Source of the DNA: Acidobacteriota bacterium
GTDB lineage: Bacteria; Acidobacteriota; Terriglobia; Acidiferrales; UBA7541
Direction: 5' to 3'
Assembly (NCBI GenBank): GCA_003224085.1
Contig: QHYK01000048.1
Location: 114,577-178,576, forward strand
Length of the DNA: 64,000 nt
How positions within the stretch are numbered: the first letter of the stretch is position 1; the number at the start of each line of letters is the position of its first letter. A program made the translations under genes and the position numbers. Below the pieces are notes generated by a model that saw only the letters and a program-made list of their open reading frames with translations, had not been told where the DNA came from and ran no database searches. Positions 36,026 through 44,305 of the stretch are shown piece by piece.

Positions 36026-37450
36026 ATGCAGGGGACGAAAACCGCTACCAAAGAGATCGGACGCGAGCTGCCTCATATTCTCGTCGTTGACGACGAGAAA
36101 TCGATTTGCGAGCTCCTGGAGATTACCTTCCGCAAGGAAGGCCACCGCGTGGAAGTTGCAAACAGCGTGGAAGCCGCCAAGCGCAAGTTGGAATCGCAGA
36201 TTTTCGACATTATCATTTCCGACATTCGCATGCCCGGAGAAGACGGTGTCGACCTGCTGAAATTTGCCAAGGAAATTGCCCCGGATTCCTTTTTCGTATT
36301 GATGACCGCTCTTCCCGCCTTGGACACCGCCATCGCGGCGCTAAACTCCGGCGCCGACCGCTATGTCATCAAGGACCACAATCACATCGACCAACTGCGC
36401 CGCGCAGTCAAGGAAGTGAGCGAAAGCCTCAGGTGGAAAAAGGAGGCGGGTTATCTGCGGCGGGAGTTGCGCCGGCTTACCGGGCTCGACAATATCATTG
36501 GACAAAGCCCCAAGATGCGCGCAATTTTCGATCTGATTCAAACGGTTGCGCCGCAATCGAGCCGCGTGCTTATTACCGGAGAAAGTGGAACGGGAAAAGA
36601 GCTGGTTGCTCGCGCCATTCATGAAAACAGCTCACGCGCCCAGGCTCCGTTCATCACCATTAACTGCGGCGCCTTTCCTGAGACTCTTCTGGAGTCCGAA
36701 CTCTTCGGTTATATGAAGGGTTCTTTCACTGGAGCGAACGAGAACCGCCAAGGATTATTCCAGGCGGCGCACGGCGGAACGCTCTTTATGGACGAGATTG
36801 GCAACATGAGTCTGACGATGCAGGTAAAGCTCTACCGTGTTCTCCAGGAAGGCAAGGTTCGCCCGATCGGCAGCACCGAAGAGTCCACCGTGGACGTCCG
36901 CATCATCGCCGCAACGAACAAAGACTTCGAAAAGGAGATTGCCGAGGGTCGTTTTCGCGAAGACCTCTACTACCGCCTGAGTGTGATCCCCGTCCAGGTT
37001 CCTGCTTTGCGGGAGCGCCGTGAGGACATTCCGCTCCTGGCGCGCCACTTCCTGGAGCGCTTCCGCAAAACAATGGAAAAGCCTATTGAGGGAATTTCTC
37101 CCGAAGCGATGAGTAAACTAGAATCGTACGATTGGCCCGGGAATGTGAGAGAGCTTGAGAACACCGTGGAGCGCGCGGTCGCCTTGGAGACCGGCAAAGA
37201 GATTTCCGTGCGGGTGTTGCAGGACCGGATTCTGGGCTACGGCAGTGCATCTGCCGTTGTCCCCGGAGCGAGCCAAGGGCTCCAAATACCCGATGAAGGA
37301 GTGGATTTTGAAAAGGTCGTGGCGGCCACCGAACGGCTCTACCTTCAAGCTGCCTTAGAGAAGGCTGGAGGCGTCCGCACGAGAGCGTCTGAACTCCTCA
37401 AAATCACCTACCGTTCCTACCGGCATTACGCCAAGAAACACAGCATTTAG
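36026..37450 (+). CDS. pilR: Sigma-54-dependent response regulator PilR
   Basis: 474 residues. The receiver domain has D22-D23 and phosphorylation site D66 (IISDIRMPG). The AAA+ domain has Walker A GESGTGKE, the sigma-54 contact loop GSFTGA and LFMDEIGNM. The Fis-type DNA-binding end is RASELLKITYRSYRHYAKK. PilR activates pilin transcription from sigma-54 promoters in Pseudomonas and Myxococcus. The -24/-12 sites found before the first two pilin genes right downstream fit this role. Confidence 0.92.
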   Translation: MQGTKTATKEIGRELPHILVVDDEKSICELLEITFRKEGHRVEVANSVEAAKRKLESQIFDIIISDIRMPGEDGVDLLKFAKEIAPDSFFVLMTALPALDTAIAALNSGADRYVIKDHNHIDQLRRAVKEVSESLRWKKEAGYLRRELRRLTGLDNIIGQSPKMRAIFDLIQTVAPQSSRVLITGESGTGKELVARAIHENSSRAQAPFITINCGAFPETLLESELFGYMKGSFTGANENRQGLFQAAHGGTLFMDEIGNMSLTMQVKLYRVLQEGKVRPIGSTEESTVDVRIIAATNKDFEKEIAEGRFREDLYYRLSVIPVQVPALRERREDIPLLARHFLERFRKTMEKPIEGISPEAMSKLESYDWPGNVRELENTVERAVALETGKEISVRVLQDRILGYGSASAVVPGASQGLQIPDEGVDFEKVVAATERLYLQAALEKAGGVRTRASELLKITYRSYRHYAKKHSI

Positions 37451-37684
37451 GTTCCTGGCCAATCGAGGCACACATAGCCCATGAACCGATTCAGGGGATT
37501 CAGGGATTTAAAGTAGTCATTTGACGTTTATAGTCTTCAAAATGGACAAAAACTGTCGACCGAAATCGCTTGTTTTGAATCTGGGGCGCCTGGGGCAGGA
37601 GTAGTGGATGTCAAGTATTGAATAAACCCTGTGCTTTCTATAAAATAAAGGACGGTGGACGCGACCGGTTCCTGTGGACCTGAT

Positions 37685-37699
37685 TGGCCCTGCGCATGC
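37685..37699 (+). promoter_or_regulatory. Candidate sigma-54 promoter of the first pilin gene
   Basis: TGGCCC-N5-ATGC has the invariant GG and GC with the correct 12-base offset and lies about 50 bases before the pilin ATG. It departs from consensus TGGCAC-N5-TTGC at two places. A sigma-70-like alternative (TTGAAT with TATAAA about 15 bases later) is near 37619-37644. The rest of the gap 37451-37684 shows nothing clear. Confidence 0.5.
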
Positions 37700-37749
37700 C
37701 CTAATTGACGCCAGTGCTTCTGGCACGTCAAACTTCCGAAGGAGATAGC

Positions 37750-38286
37750 ATGAAGAAGAAACAGAAGGGTTTCTCCCTTATTGAGCTCTTGATCGTCGTG
37801 GCGATCATTCTGATCATCGCAGCCATCGCCATCCCGAACTTGCTGCGGTCGAAGATTGCGGCTAACGAAGCGTCCGCAGTCGGCTCCATCCGCACCATCG
37901 GCACTGCCGAAGTCACTTATCAGTCGAGCTGGGGCACCGGTTTCGCCGCTACTCTAGCGCGGCTCGGTGGTCCTCCTCCATGCACGGTTGCGACGGCGGT
38001 GCAGGCTTGCTTGATTGACCCACTTTTGAGCACTGGTGGTTTCACCAAGAGCGGTTATGCGTTCAACGCTGCCGGGACCTTTCCCGATGTCAACGGCGTG
38101 CTGAACGGCTTCGAGGTGAATGCCACTCCGAACACGTACCAGACGACCGGTGTGCGCGCGTTCTGCGATGACCAGACGGGCGTCATCAAGTTCGTAGGCA
38201 ACGGTGCGGCTGCGATCGGTGTTGGACAGGGCGCTTGCGCCGCGATTGCGACGGTGCCTGGCGTTTCCGGTCCGGTAGGAAACTAA
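37750..38286 (+). CDS. pilA: Type IV major pilin, copy 1
   Basis: 178 residues. A seven-residue basic leader (MKKKQKG) precedes the cleavage site G/F and the classic start FSLIELLIVVAIILIIAAIA with E5. The globular domain has two cysteine pairs: the first flanks PPCTVATAVQAC and the second is FCDDQTG...GACAA. GAAGGAG stands 4-10 bases before the ATG. It is the first of four tandem pilin paralogues and follows pilR. Its last 160 bases are almost identical to those of copy 2, a sign of gene conversion or recent duplication. A strong terminator follows. Confidence 0.92.
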   Translation: MKKKQKGFSLIELLIVVAIILIIAAIAIPNLLRSKIAANEASAVGSIRTIGTAEVTYQSSWGTGFAATLARLGGPPPCTVATAVQACLIDPLLSTGGFTKSGYAFNAAGTFPDVNGVLNGFEVNATPNTYQTTGVRAFCDDQTGVIKFVGNGAAAIGVGQGACAAIATVPGVSGPVGN

Positions 38287-38312
38287 GTTTACCGAGCGAA
38301 GTCTCCCATCCC

Positions 38313-38347
38313 GGGAGGAGGCCGAAAGGCTTTCTCCCTTTTTTTTT
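38313..38347 (+). terminator. Intrinsic terminator after pilin copy 1
   Basis: The arms GGGAGGAGGCC (38313-38323) and GGCTTTCTCCC (38328-38338) pair over 11 positions, with some G-T pairs, around a GAAA tetraloop. Nine Ts follow. Confidence 0.9.
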
Positions 38348-38621
38348 GGGCGTGATCTGAGAACAGAGATCAGTGAAGAAGCGTCAAAAGCCCGCATGCC
38401 CTCTCCAGGCCACGCATCACCCTACCCGTCTTGGGAGTCCCGTAAATGCTGGATACAATGACAAATTGCGGCCTGGGCAATGACAGAAACCGGCATGTTT
38501 TGGCGCAAAAGTTAGTACCATGCCTAAGAACAATCTCGTACTACGCGTTTTTTTCTCCCTAACTGTTTGACATTGAAATACTTACGTCGCAAGACGCGCC
38601 GGGGCGCCCCCACCGGTTCGT

Positions 38622-38637
38622 TGGCACGCCCCTTGCA
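38622..38637 (+). promoter_or_regulatory. Consensus sigma-54 (-24/-12) promoter of pilin copy 2
   Basis: TGGCAC-N5-TTGCA is an exact match to the sigma-54 consensus, 48 bases before the ATG of pilin copy 2. Transcription would begin about 12 bases downstream, leaving a leader of roughly 37 bases with a good AAGGAG site. Together with pilR upstream this predicts PilS/PilR control. The gap 38348-38621 holds no gene; no PilR binding motif could be assigned. Confidence 0.85.
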
Positions 38638-38684
38638 CAACTATGAGCGTGCTCAAGCACAGATTTACCCGTCAAGGAGACTTC

Positions 38685-39218
38685 ATGAAGAAACAGAAGG
38701 GTTTCTCCCTTATCGAGCTTTTGATCGTGGTGGCGATCATCTTGATCATCGCCGCCATCGCTATCCCGAACTTGCTGCGCTCGAAGATTGCGGCTAACGA
38801 ATCTTCAGCGGTCGGTTCGGTCCGTACCATCGGCACGGCAGAAGTGACTTATCAGTCGAGCTGGGGCACCGGCTTTGCGGCCAACCTGGCGAGCCTGGGC
38901 GGTCCTCCGCCATGCACGGTTGCGACCGCAGCCCAGGCGTGCCTGATCGACCCGCTGTTGAGCACCGGTGGCTTCACCAAGAGCGGTTATGCGTTCAACG
39001 CAGCCGGTACGTTCCCTGATGTGAACAACATTCTGAACGGGTTCGAAGTGAATGCCACTCCGAACACGTATCAGACGACCGGTGTGCGCGCGTTCTGCGA
39101 TGACCAGACGGGCGTCATCAAGTTCGTAGGCAACGGTGCGGCTGCGATCGGTGTTGGACAGGGCGCTTGCGCCGCGATTGCGACGGTGCCGGGCGTTTCC
39201 GGTCCGGTCGGAAACTAA
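38685..39218 (+). CDS. pilA: Type IV major pilin, copy 2
   Basis: 177 residues with a six-residue leader (MKKQKG) and mature start FSLIELLIVVAIILIIAAIA. It is nearly identical to copy 1 in protein: most changes are in the middle (ANLASLGG, DVNNILNG). AAGGAG lies 6 bases before the ATG at 38685; an upstream in-frame ATG at 38643 is rejected because it would lengthen the leader and precedes the ribosome binding site. With its own consensus sigma-54 promoter and its own terminator it is a self-contained unit, and the best candidate for the main pilus subunit. Confidence 0.93.
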   Translation: MKKQKGFSLIELLIVVAIILIIAAIAIPNLLRSKIAANESSAVGSVRTIGTAEVTYQSSWGTGFAANLASLGGPPPCTVATAAQACLIDPLLSTGGFTKSGYAFNAAGTFPDVNNILNGFEVNATPNTYQTTGVRAFCDDQTGVIKFVGNGAAAIGVGQGACAAIATVPGVSGPVGN

Positions 39219-39240
39219 CTCTTGCGGTTAACCCTCGGAT

Positions 39241-39274
39241 TAGGGAGGAAGTTTCGCTTCCTCCCTATTTTTTT
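39241..39274 (+). terminator. Intrinsic terminator after pilin copy 2
   Basis: TAGGGAGGAAG (39241-39251) and CTTCCTCCCTA (39257-39267) form a perfect 11-bp stem with a 5-base loop, followed by seven Ts. It lies only 24 bases before the start of pilin copy 3. Confidence 0.92.
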
Positions 39275-39297
39275 GAGGCAAAAAACGAGCCAAGATC

Positions 39298-39849
39298 ATG
39301 AGCGACCCAGCCAATCAAGCGGTGAAAAAGAGGAGGCACGTCCTCGAGCAGGGCTTCTCGCTGATCGAGCTGCTGATCGTGGTGGCGATCATCTTGATCA
39401 TCGCCGCCATCGCTATCCCGAACTTGCTGCGCTCGAAGATTGCGGCTAACGAATCATCGGCGGTGGCCTCGCTGCGCACGATTACGACCGCGGAAACAAC
39501 CTATGCTTCGAGTTGGGGGTCAGGTTACGCCGCTACGTTGGCGAATCTGGGCGGGGCGCCCCCCTGCATGAATGCAACGTCAGCCAACTCTTGTATCATC
39601 GATTCGGCTTTAAGCATGGCGCCGTTCCAGAAAAGCGGCTATACGTTCCTCTCTGCGGGGAACACGCCAGTCATGGGGATAAACAGCGGATTTGAAGCCA
39701 ACGCCACGCCGGCTATGGTGGACATTACGGGCAAGCGGGCTTTCTGCTCGGACCAGACCGGGGTGCTTCGTGCCAATATCACCGGTGTGGCGATTGGAAC
39801 TGGCGCGGGAACATGCGCTACGGTGGCGACGCTTATCGTGGGTAACTAA
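39298..39849 (+). CDS. pilA: Type IV pilin, copy 3 (long leader)
   Basis: 183 residues. The leader is long (about 19 residues, MSDPANQAVKKRRHVLEQG) before the cleavage G/F and FSLIELLIVVAIILIIAAIA. The first 85 bases coding for the mature helix are practically identical to copy 2, while the C-terminal domain differs (CMNATSANSC, FCSDQTG, GTCATVATLIVGN) but keeps the four cysteines. No good ribosome binding site and no promoter are seen, and a strong terminator stands 24 bases upstream. Expression is therefore expected to be lower or to depend on read-through. Confidence 0.88.
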   Translation: MSDPANQAVKKRRHVLEQGFSLIELLIVVAIILIIAAIAIPNLLRSKIAANESSAVASLRTITTAETTYASSWGSGYAATLANLGGAPPCMNATSANSCIIDSALSMAPFQKSGYTFLSAGNTPVMGINSGFEANATPAMVDITGKRAFCSDQTGVLRANITGVAIGTGAGTCATVATLIVGN

Positions 39850-39914
39850 CCTCGAGGGTTAGCTATGGTCCTCCGCGCCTTTTGGATTCTCGTTGCAGAA
39901 GGGAAGGTCAGACC

Positions 39915-40481
39915 ATGGGCAAACCCGCAAATCGGGGAAAGGGCAAGCAGGAACTCGAGGAAGGCTTTTCGTTAGTCGAACTTCTGATTGTAGTGATCAT
40001 CATCATGGTAATCGCAGCGATTGCGATTCCCAACCTGCTTCGTTCCAGGATGTTAGCGAACGAGTCCAGCGCCGTTTCTTCCATGCGCCAGATCTGCACA
40101 GCGCAAGGCACGTATTCTTCGAGTTGGAGCACCGGCTACGCTCCGGCTCTGGCAAATCTTGGCGGGCCGGCCCCTTGCATGGTGGCGACTGCGGCGGCTG
40201 CCTGCCTGATTGATCCGCTCTTGAGCACAGGCGGTTTCGTCAAGAGCGGCTACGTTTATAATGCCGCAGGGACTCGCCCCGATGCGAACGGCGTGCTCAA
40301 CGGATTCGAAGTGAATGCCACCCCCGTGCAGGTGCAAGTCTCCGGCGTGCGCGCTTTTTGTTCGGACGCGTCTGGCGTGATCAAGTTTGTGACCCCGGGT
40401 GCCGCTCCCATCGGTGTGGCCGCGGGAGCGTGTGCCGGAGTCGCGACCGTTCCGGGAAGTTCGGGGCCGGTTGGCAATTAA
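39915..40481 (+). CDS. pilA: Type IV pilin, copy 4 (long leader)
   Basis: 188 residues from the ATG at 39915 (MGKPANRGKGKQELEEG leader, 17 residues), with AAGGGAAGG about 8 bases upstream; an in-frame GTG/TTG-type extension to 39882 is less likely. The helix is the most divergent of the four (FSLVELLIVVIIIMVIAAIA). The C-terminal domain again follows the family (CMVATAAAACLIDPLLSTGGF, FCSDASG, GACAGVATVPGSSGPVGN). It lies 65 bases after copy 3 with no terminator between, so copies 3 and 4 may share a transcript. Confidence 0.9.
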   Translation: MGKPANRGKGKQELEEGFSLVELLIVVIIIMVIAAIAIPNLLRSRMLANESSAVSSMRQICTAQGTYSSSWSTGYAPALANLGGPAPCMVATAAAACLIDPLLSTGGFVKSGYVYNAAGTRPDANGVLNGFEVNATPVQVQVSGVRAFCSDASGVIKFVTPGAAPIGVAAGACAGVATVPGSSGPVGN

Positions 40482-40576
40482 CCGGAACTAGGGTGTGGAT
40501 TCGTCTGCCCGATGCCTTGCCGCTGAGGTCTGGGATTCCCGCCCAAGGTGTGCTCGGCCACTGATATACTTGAGGC

Positions 40577-41350
40577 TTGCGAGCAATTTTCCAAGCTGAA
40601 TCGAGCGCGTTGCTGGTTTTGTCCTTTTCGCTGCCGTTCTGCGGCCAAAGCGCTTCCGAGGCGCACGGTCCTGCCAATAGGGCGACCGTTACACCGGTAC
40701 TGCGGCGATTTGAGGAGAGATACCGCAGCGCCGTGCGCCTCGAGGCTACTTTCCTTCAGCGCTATACAGAGAACGGGCATTTGACTCGAATGGAGGCTGG
40801 CAAAGTCTACTTTCAGCGTCCCGGCAGGATGCGCTGGGAATACGAATCCCCAGAGAAAAATGTCTTCCTTGTAGATGGGAAGAACGCCTGGTTTTACGTT
40901 CCTGCAGACCGTACGGTCACTCGCGTCCCGGCCAAGAAGAGCACCGATTGGCGAACGCCCCTGGCGTTGTTGGCTGGGGAAATGAAGCTTTCCCGAGTTT
41001 GTAATAGAATTGGATATGCTCGCGAGCCAGCCCCGGAATTTTCTGGGGATGTCATGCTCTACTGTCAGCTTCGTGGTGCGTCTAAATCAGAGGAAGGAGG
41101 GCAACCCGGCGGTAAGCTAGCCTCGGATGGAGGAGGAGGAGATGCGGGCTTTTTGGAAGTCGCCGAAAACTCCGGTGAGCTTGTCCGTGTGCTGGTAAAT
41201 GATTCAGGAGGCGTGGGGATCGAGTTCCGCTTCGCTAACTGGCAATTGGACCCCAAGGTGAACGACTCATTTTTCCGCTTCCAGGTCCCTCCCGGTGTTG
41301 CTATTGTAGACGGGGAACTGGCGGCAGCCCAGAAGACGGTAAGTCCATAA
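40577..41350 (+). CDS. lolA: Outer-membrane lipoprotein carrier LolA-like
   Basis: 257 residues starting at TTG 40577, the earliest possible codon because a stop (TGA at 40571) precedes it in frame. A hydrophobic signal peptide (ALLVLSFSLPFCG) is present. The LolA fold is seen in VLRRFEERYRSAVRLEATFLQRY, then GKVYFQRPGRMRWEYESPEKNVFLVDGKNAWFYVPADRTVTR. An acidic/glycine-rich insert (SEEGGQPGGKLASDGGGGD) near residue 175 is unusual. LolA ferries lipoproteins across the periplasm. Its place inside the pilus locus may help insertion of a pilotin or secretin lipoprotein, but this is inference. Confidence 0.82.
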   Translation: MRAIFQAESSALLVLSFSLPFCGQSASEAHGPANRATVTPVLRRFEERYRSAVRLEATFLQRYTENGHLTRMEAGKVYFQRPGRMRWEYESPEKNVFLVDGKNAWFYVPADRTVTRVPAKKSTDWRTPLALLAGEMKLSRVCNRIGYAREPAPEFSGDVMLYCQLRGASKSEEGGQPGGKLASDGGGGDAGFLEVAENSGELVRVLVNDSGGVGIEFRFANWQLDPKVNDSFFRFQVPPGVAIVDGELAAAQKTVSP

Positions 41351-41444
41351 ACTCCCCCGTAGGAATGGCTCCCTTTCCAGTCAGGAACAGCCAACCCCCA
41401 GGACCCCCTACGCATATCATCTAATTGAGGTAGACTAAAAGTCT

Positions 41445-42656
41445 ATGGGTGAATTTGTCTGTCGTGTGGCGAATGCTGACGGGCGTGTCTTCTCCCACGT
41501 CGAGCCCGCGAACACTCTGGAAGAAGCGCGCCAGAAGCTCGCCGATCGAGGGCTGTTCGTTTACTCCGTCGAATCGCGGGGAGGGCGGCTCGGGAGTTTG
41601 GTCCGCCACAAGACCGGGCGGCAAATAGGCGGTTCCGATTTCCTGATTCTTAACCAACAATTTAATACCCTGATCAAAGCAGGCCTGCCCATCTTGCGAG
41701 CACTGGATCTGCTGGCCACGCGTGCCAGCTCTCCGAAGCTGCGGCCGGTGATCTCGCAGATCCGCGATCAGGTGCGCGAAGGGAAGTCGCTTTCGGAAGC
41801 CGTCGACGAGGCGGGCGTATTTTCCAAGGTTTACTCTACGGCCATTCTAGCGGGTGAAAAAAGCGGCAACCTTCCGGGAGTGCTGGATTACTACATCGGT
41901 TATCAGCGTGTAAGCACGGGCGTAAAAAAGAAGATCATCGCTACGCTCGTCTATCCAACGTTGTTGATTACGGTCGCTATCGTCATCGTGACGTACCTGG
42001 TTACGGAGGTGATTCCCAAGTTCGCGCTCCTCTATCGGGATTTGAACGTGGAACTCCCGGCGCCTACCCGCGTGCTCATTGCGCTGACAGTGGACTATCG
42101 TTACTTTTTTCTGGCATTCGTGGCTTTGATGGCCCTAATGGCAGCGGGCGTTTTTCTGTGGTCGCGCACAGAGGAAGGCGGAACGGCCTTTGACCGCTTC
42201 AAGTTTCGCCTGCCGCTTGTCGGGAACACGTTGCTGAAGTTTCAGGTCGCGCAGTTTTCTCGCACCTTGGCAACTCTCTTGACTGGCGGCACGCCACTTG
42301 TGGCCGGACTGCAAACTGCGACGGAGGCCATTACCAGCAAGTTGCTGCAGTCCACGGTTGCCAAAGCCACGCAAATGGTCCGCGAAGGGGAATCATTGCA
42401 TTCCGCGCTTTCTTCCCAGGGCGTCATGCCGAAGTTGGCCGTGGACATGATCGAAGTCGGGGAATCGAGCGGCGCAATTTCTCCCATGCTGAATAGCGTC
42501 GCGGAGTTCTACGAAGACGAAGTGAATTTGCGCCTCTCCGCGATGGTTGCCGTGATCGAGCCGGCGTTGCTCATCGTCATGGGATTGTTCGTTGCTTTCA
42601 TTCTGATTTCGCTGTATCTGCCGATCTTCTCATTCTCGATAAACGGGGCAAAGTAG
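41445..42656 (+). CDS. Second PilC/GspF-family platform protein
   Basis: 403 residues with two T2SSF domains: LNQQFNTLIKAGLPILRALDLL and FSRTLATLLTGGTPLVAGLQTA. Three membrane segments are seen near 175-200, 220-245 and 375-397. The N-terminal part (FVCRVANADGRVFSHVEPANTLEEARQKLADRGLFVYSV) matches GspF/PilC. It is clearly a different paralogue from PilC at 33071-34285. Six bases separate it from the second ATPase gene, so together they form a second motor module. Confidence 0.9.
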   Translation: MGEFVCRVANADGRVFSHVEPANTLEEARQKLADRGLFVYSVESRGGRLGSLVRHKTGRQIGGSDFLILNQQFNTLIKAGLPILRALDLLATRASSPKLRPVISQIRDQVREGKSLSEAVDEAGVFSKVYSTAILAGEKSGNLPGVLDYYIGYQRVSTGVKKKIIATLVYPTLLITVAIVIVTYLVTEVIPKFALLYRDLNVELPAPTRVLIALTVDYRYFFLAFVALMALMAAGVFLWSRTEEGGTAFDRFKFRLPLVGNTLLKFQVAQFSRTLATLLTGGTPLVAGLQTATEAITSKLLQSTVAKATQMVREGESLHSALSSQGVMPKLAVDMIEVGESSGAISPMLNSVAEFYEDEVNLRLSAMVAVIEPALLIVMGLFVAFILISLYLPIFSFSINGAK

Positions 42657-42661
42657 GGGTT

Positions 42662-44305
42662 ATGGCCACCACAGATCAACACGCGAACATCATTGCTGGC
42701 GGGACTTCCGCCGCGGAAGAGCAGCAGGAGCGCGAGATTGCCCGCAAGCTGGCCGAGAGATACCGCTACCAATTCATTGATTTGCGCGAACAACGGATTG
42801 ATCCGGAGTTGATTCGCACCATCTCCGCGGACCTGATGTTTCGCTACAACTTCGTTCCCCTCGAGACGCATAACAACGTCTTAGCCATTGCTGCCGCGGA
42901 TCCGGGCTTGGTCCAGAGCAACGACGAACTGCCCCTATTGCTGGGCAAAAAGCTTCTCATTCGAGTCGCGACGGCGCGCCAGATCGCCGATGTATTGAAG
43001 CGCACGGAACAGTCGCAGCGCGTTCTCGAACAAGCCACGGAAGCGTTTGCTCTCCAAGCTTCTAAGGAAGAAGAAGAAACCGAAGAGACCATCTCCGGCG
43101 ATCGCCTTACGCGCGACAGCACGGCCAGCCCGGTGGTTCGCCTGGTCGAGACCATCATCTTTACCGCACTTGAGAGGCGCGCCAGCGACATCCACATCGA
43201 GGCGCGCGATACGGAAGTAGCCGTGAAGTATCGCATTGACGGCGTCCTGCAGCACGCCATGCAGCCCATTGCCAAGGAACACCATTCCTCGGTGCTTTCG
43301 CGCATCAAGGTTTTGAGCGAATTGGATATTGCCGAGCGGCGCGTCCCCCAGGATGGCCGCTTCCGCGTGAAGTATAAAGGGCGCTTCATCGACCTGCGCG
43401 TCTCCATCATGCCTGCGAGCCATGGCGAAGACGCGGTGCTTCGCGTGCTCGACAAAGAGACGCTCTCTGAGAAATTTGCGAACCTTACGCTGGATGTGGT
43501 CGGTTTTTCCGAGGAGGAAATGCACTGTTTCCGGCGTTACATTCACGAACCTTACGGGATGGTGCTGGTCACCGGCCCGACGGGATCGGGCAAAACTACC
43601 ACGCTTTACGCGGCCATCAACGAAATCAAAAGCGACGAAGATAAATTCATCACCATTGAAGACCCCGTCGAATACCAGGTTCGCGGCATCACCCAGATTC
43701 CGGTCAACGAGAAAAAAGGCCTTACCTTTGCCCGAGGCCTGCGCTCCATCCTGCGGCACGACCCGGACAAGATCATGGTCGGCGAGATTCGCGACCAGGA
43801 AACGGCGCAAATCGCCATTCAATCGGCGCTTACGGGCCACTTGGTCTTCACCACCGTGCATGCCAACAACGTGACCGACGTCATCGGCCGTTTCGTCAAC
43901 ATGGGGGTCGAGCCTTACAACTTTGTGTCTGCCCTCAACTGCATCCTGGCGCAACGTCTGGTTCGCCTCATCTGCCCAAATTGTAAGCGCCCCAAGAAAT
44001 ACTCTCCCGCGGAGCTAAAGGAAGCGGGCTTGGATCCTGCCGTATGGGGAGACCTGACCTTGGTAGAAGGTGTCGGATGCCTGGAATGCTCGGGCACGGG
44101 GTACCATGGCCGCACGGCGATTTGCGAATTGATGGACCTGACAGACCGCATCCGGGAAATGATTGTGGACCGGCGCCCGACTTCTGAGATCAAGCGCGTC
44201 GCGCGCGAACAGGGAATGGCTACCTTGCGCGAAAGCGGACTGGCGAAAGTGAAGGCCGGCATTACCACGATCAAAGAAATCAACAAGGTGACTTTCGTTG
44301 AGTAG
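42662..44305 (+). CDS. Second GspE/PilB-family secretion ATPase
   Basis: 547 residues. The T2SSE_N domain (residues 20-130) is followed by the ATPase core: Walker A GPTGSGKT (305-312), Asp box EDPVEYQVRGITQIPVN, Walker B/His box GHLVFTTVHANN. The zinc site is CPNCKRP and C-LECSGTGYHGR. It differs from PilB in its extra segment ASKEEEETEETISGDR near residue 145, and lacks the PilT motif AIRNLIRE. It should drive assembly of a pilus or pseudopilus with the preceding GspF paralogue. The next gene begins inside its last codons. Confidence 0.9.
   Translation: MATTDQHANIIAGGTSAAEEQQEREIARKLAERYRYQFIDLREQRIDPELIRTISADLMFRYNFVPLETHNNVLAIAAADPGLVQSNDELPLLLGKKLLIRVATARQIADVLKRTEQSQRVLEQATEAFALQASKEEEETEETISGDRLTRDSTASPVVRLVETIIFTALERRASDIHIEARDTEVAVKYRIDGVLQHAMQPIAKEHHSSVLSRIKVLSELDIAERRVPQDGRFRVKYKGRFIDLRVSIMPASHGEDAVLRVLDKETLSEKFANLTLDVVGFSEEEMHCFRRYIHEPYGMVLVTGPTGSGKTTTLYAAINEIKSDEDKFITIEDPVEYQVRGITQIPVNEKKGLTFARGLRSILRHDPDKIMVGEIRDQETAQIAIQSALTGHLVFTTVHANNVTDVIGRFVNMGVEPYNFVSALNCILAQRLVRLICPNCKRPKKYSPAELKEAGLDPAVWGDLTLVEGVGCLECSGTGYHGRTAICELMDLTDRIREMIVDRRPTSEIKRVAREQGMATLRESGLAKVKAGITTIKEINKVTFVE

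Noticed and set aside
37721..37734. TGGCAC at 37721 as a second sigma-54 promoter for pilin copy 1
   Set aside because: No GC stands at the required distance, and it lies too close to the start codon.
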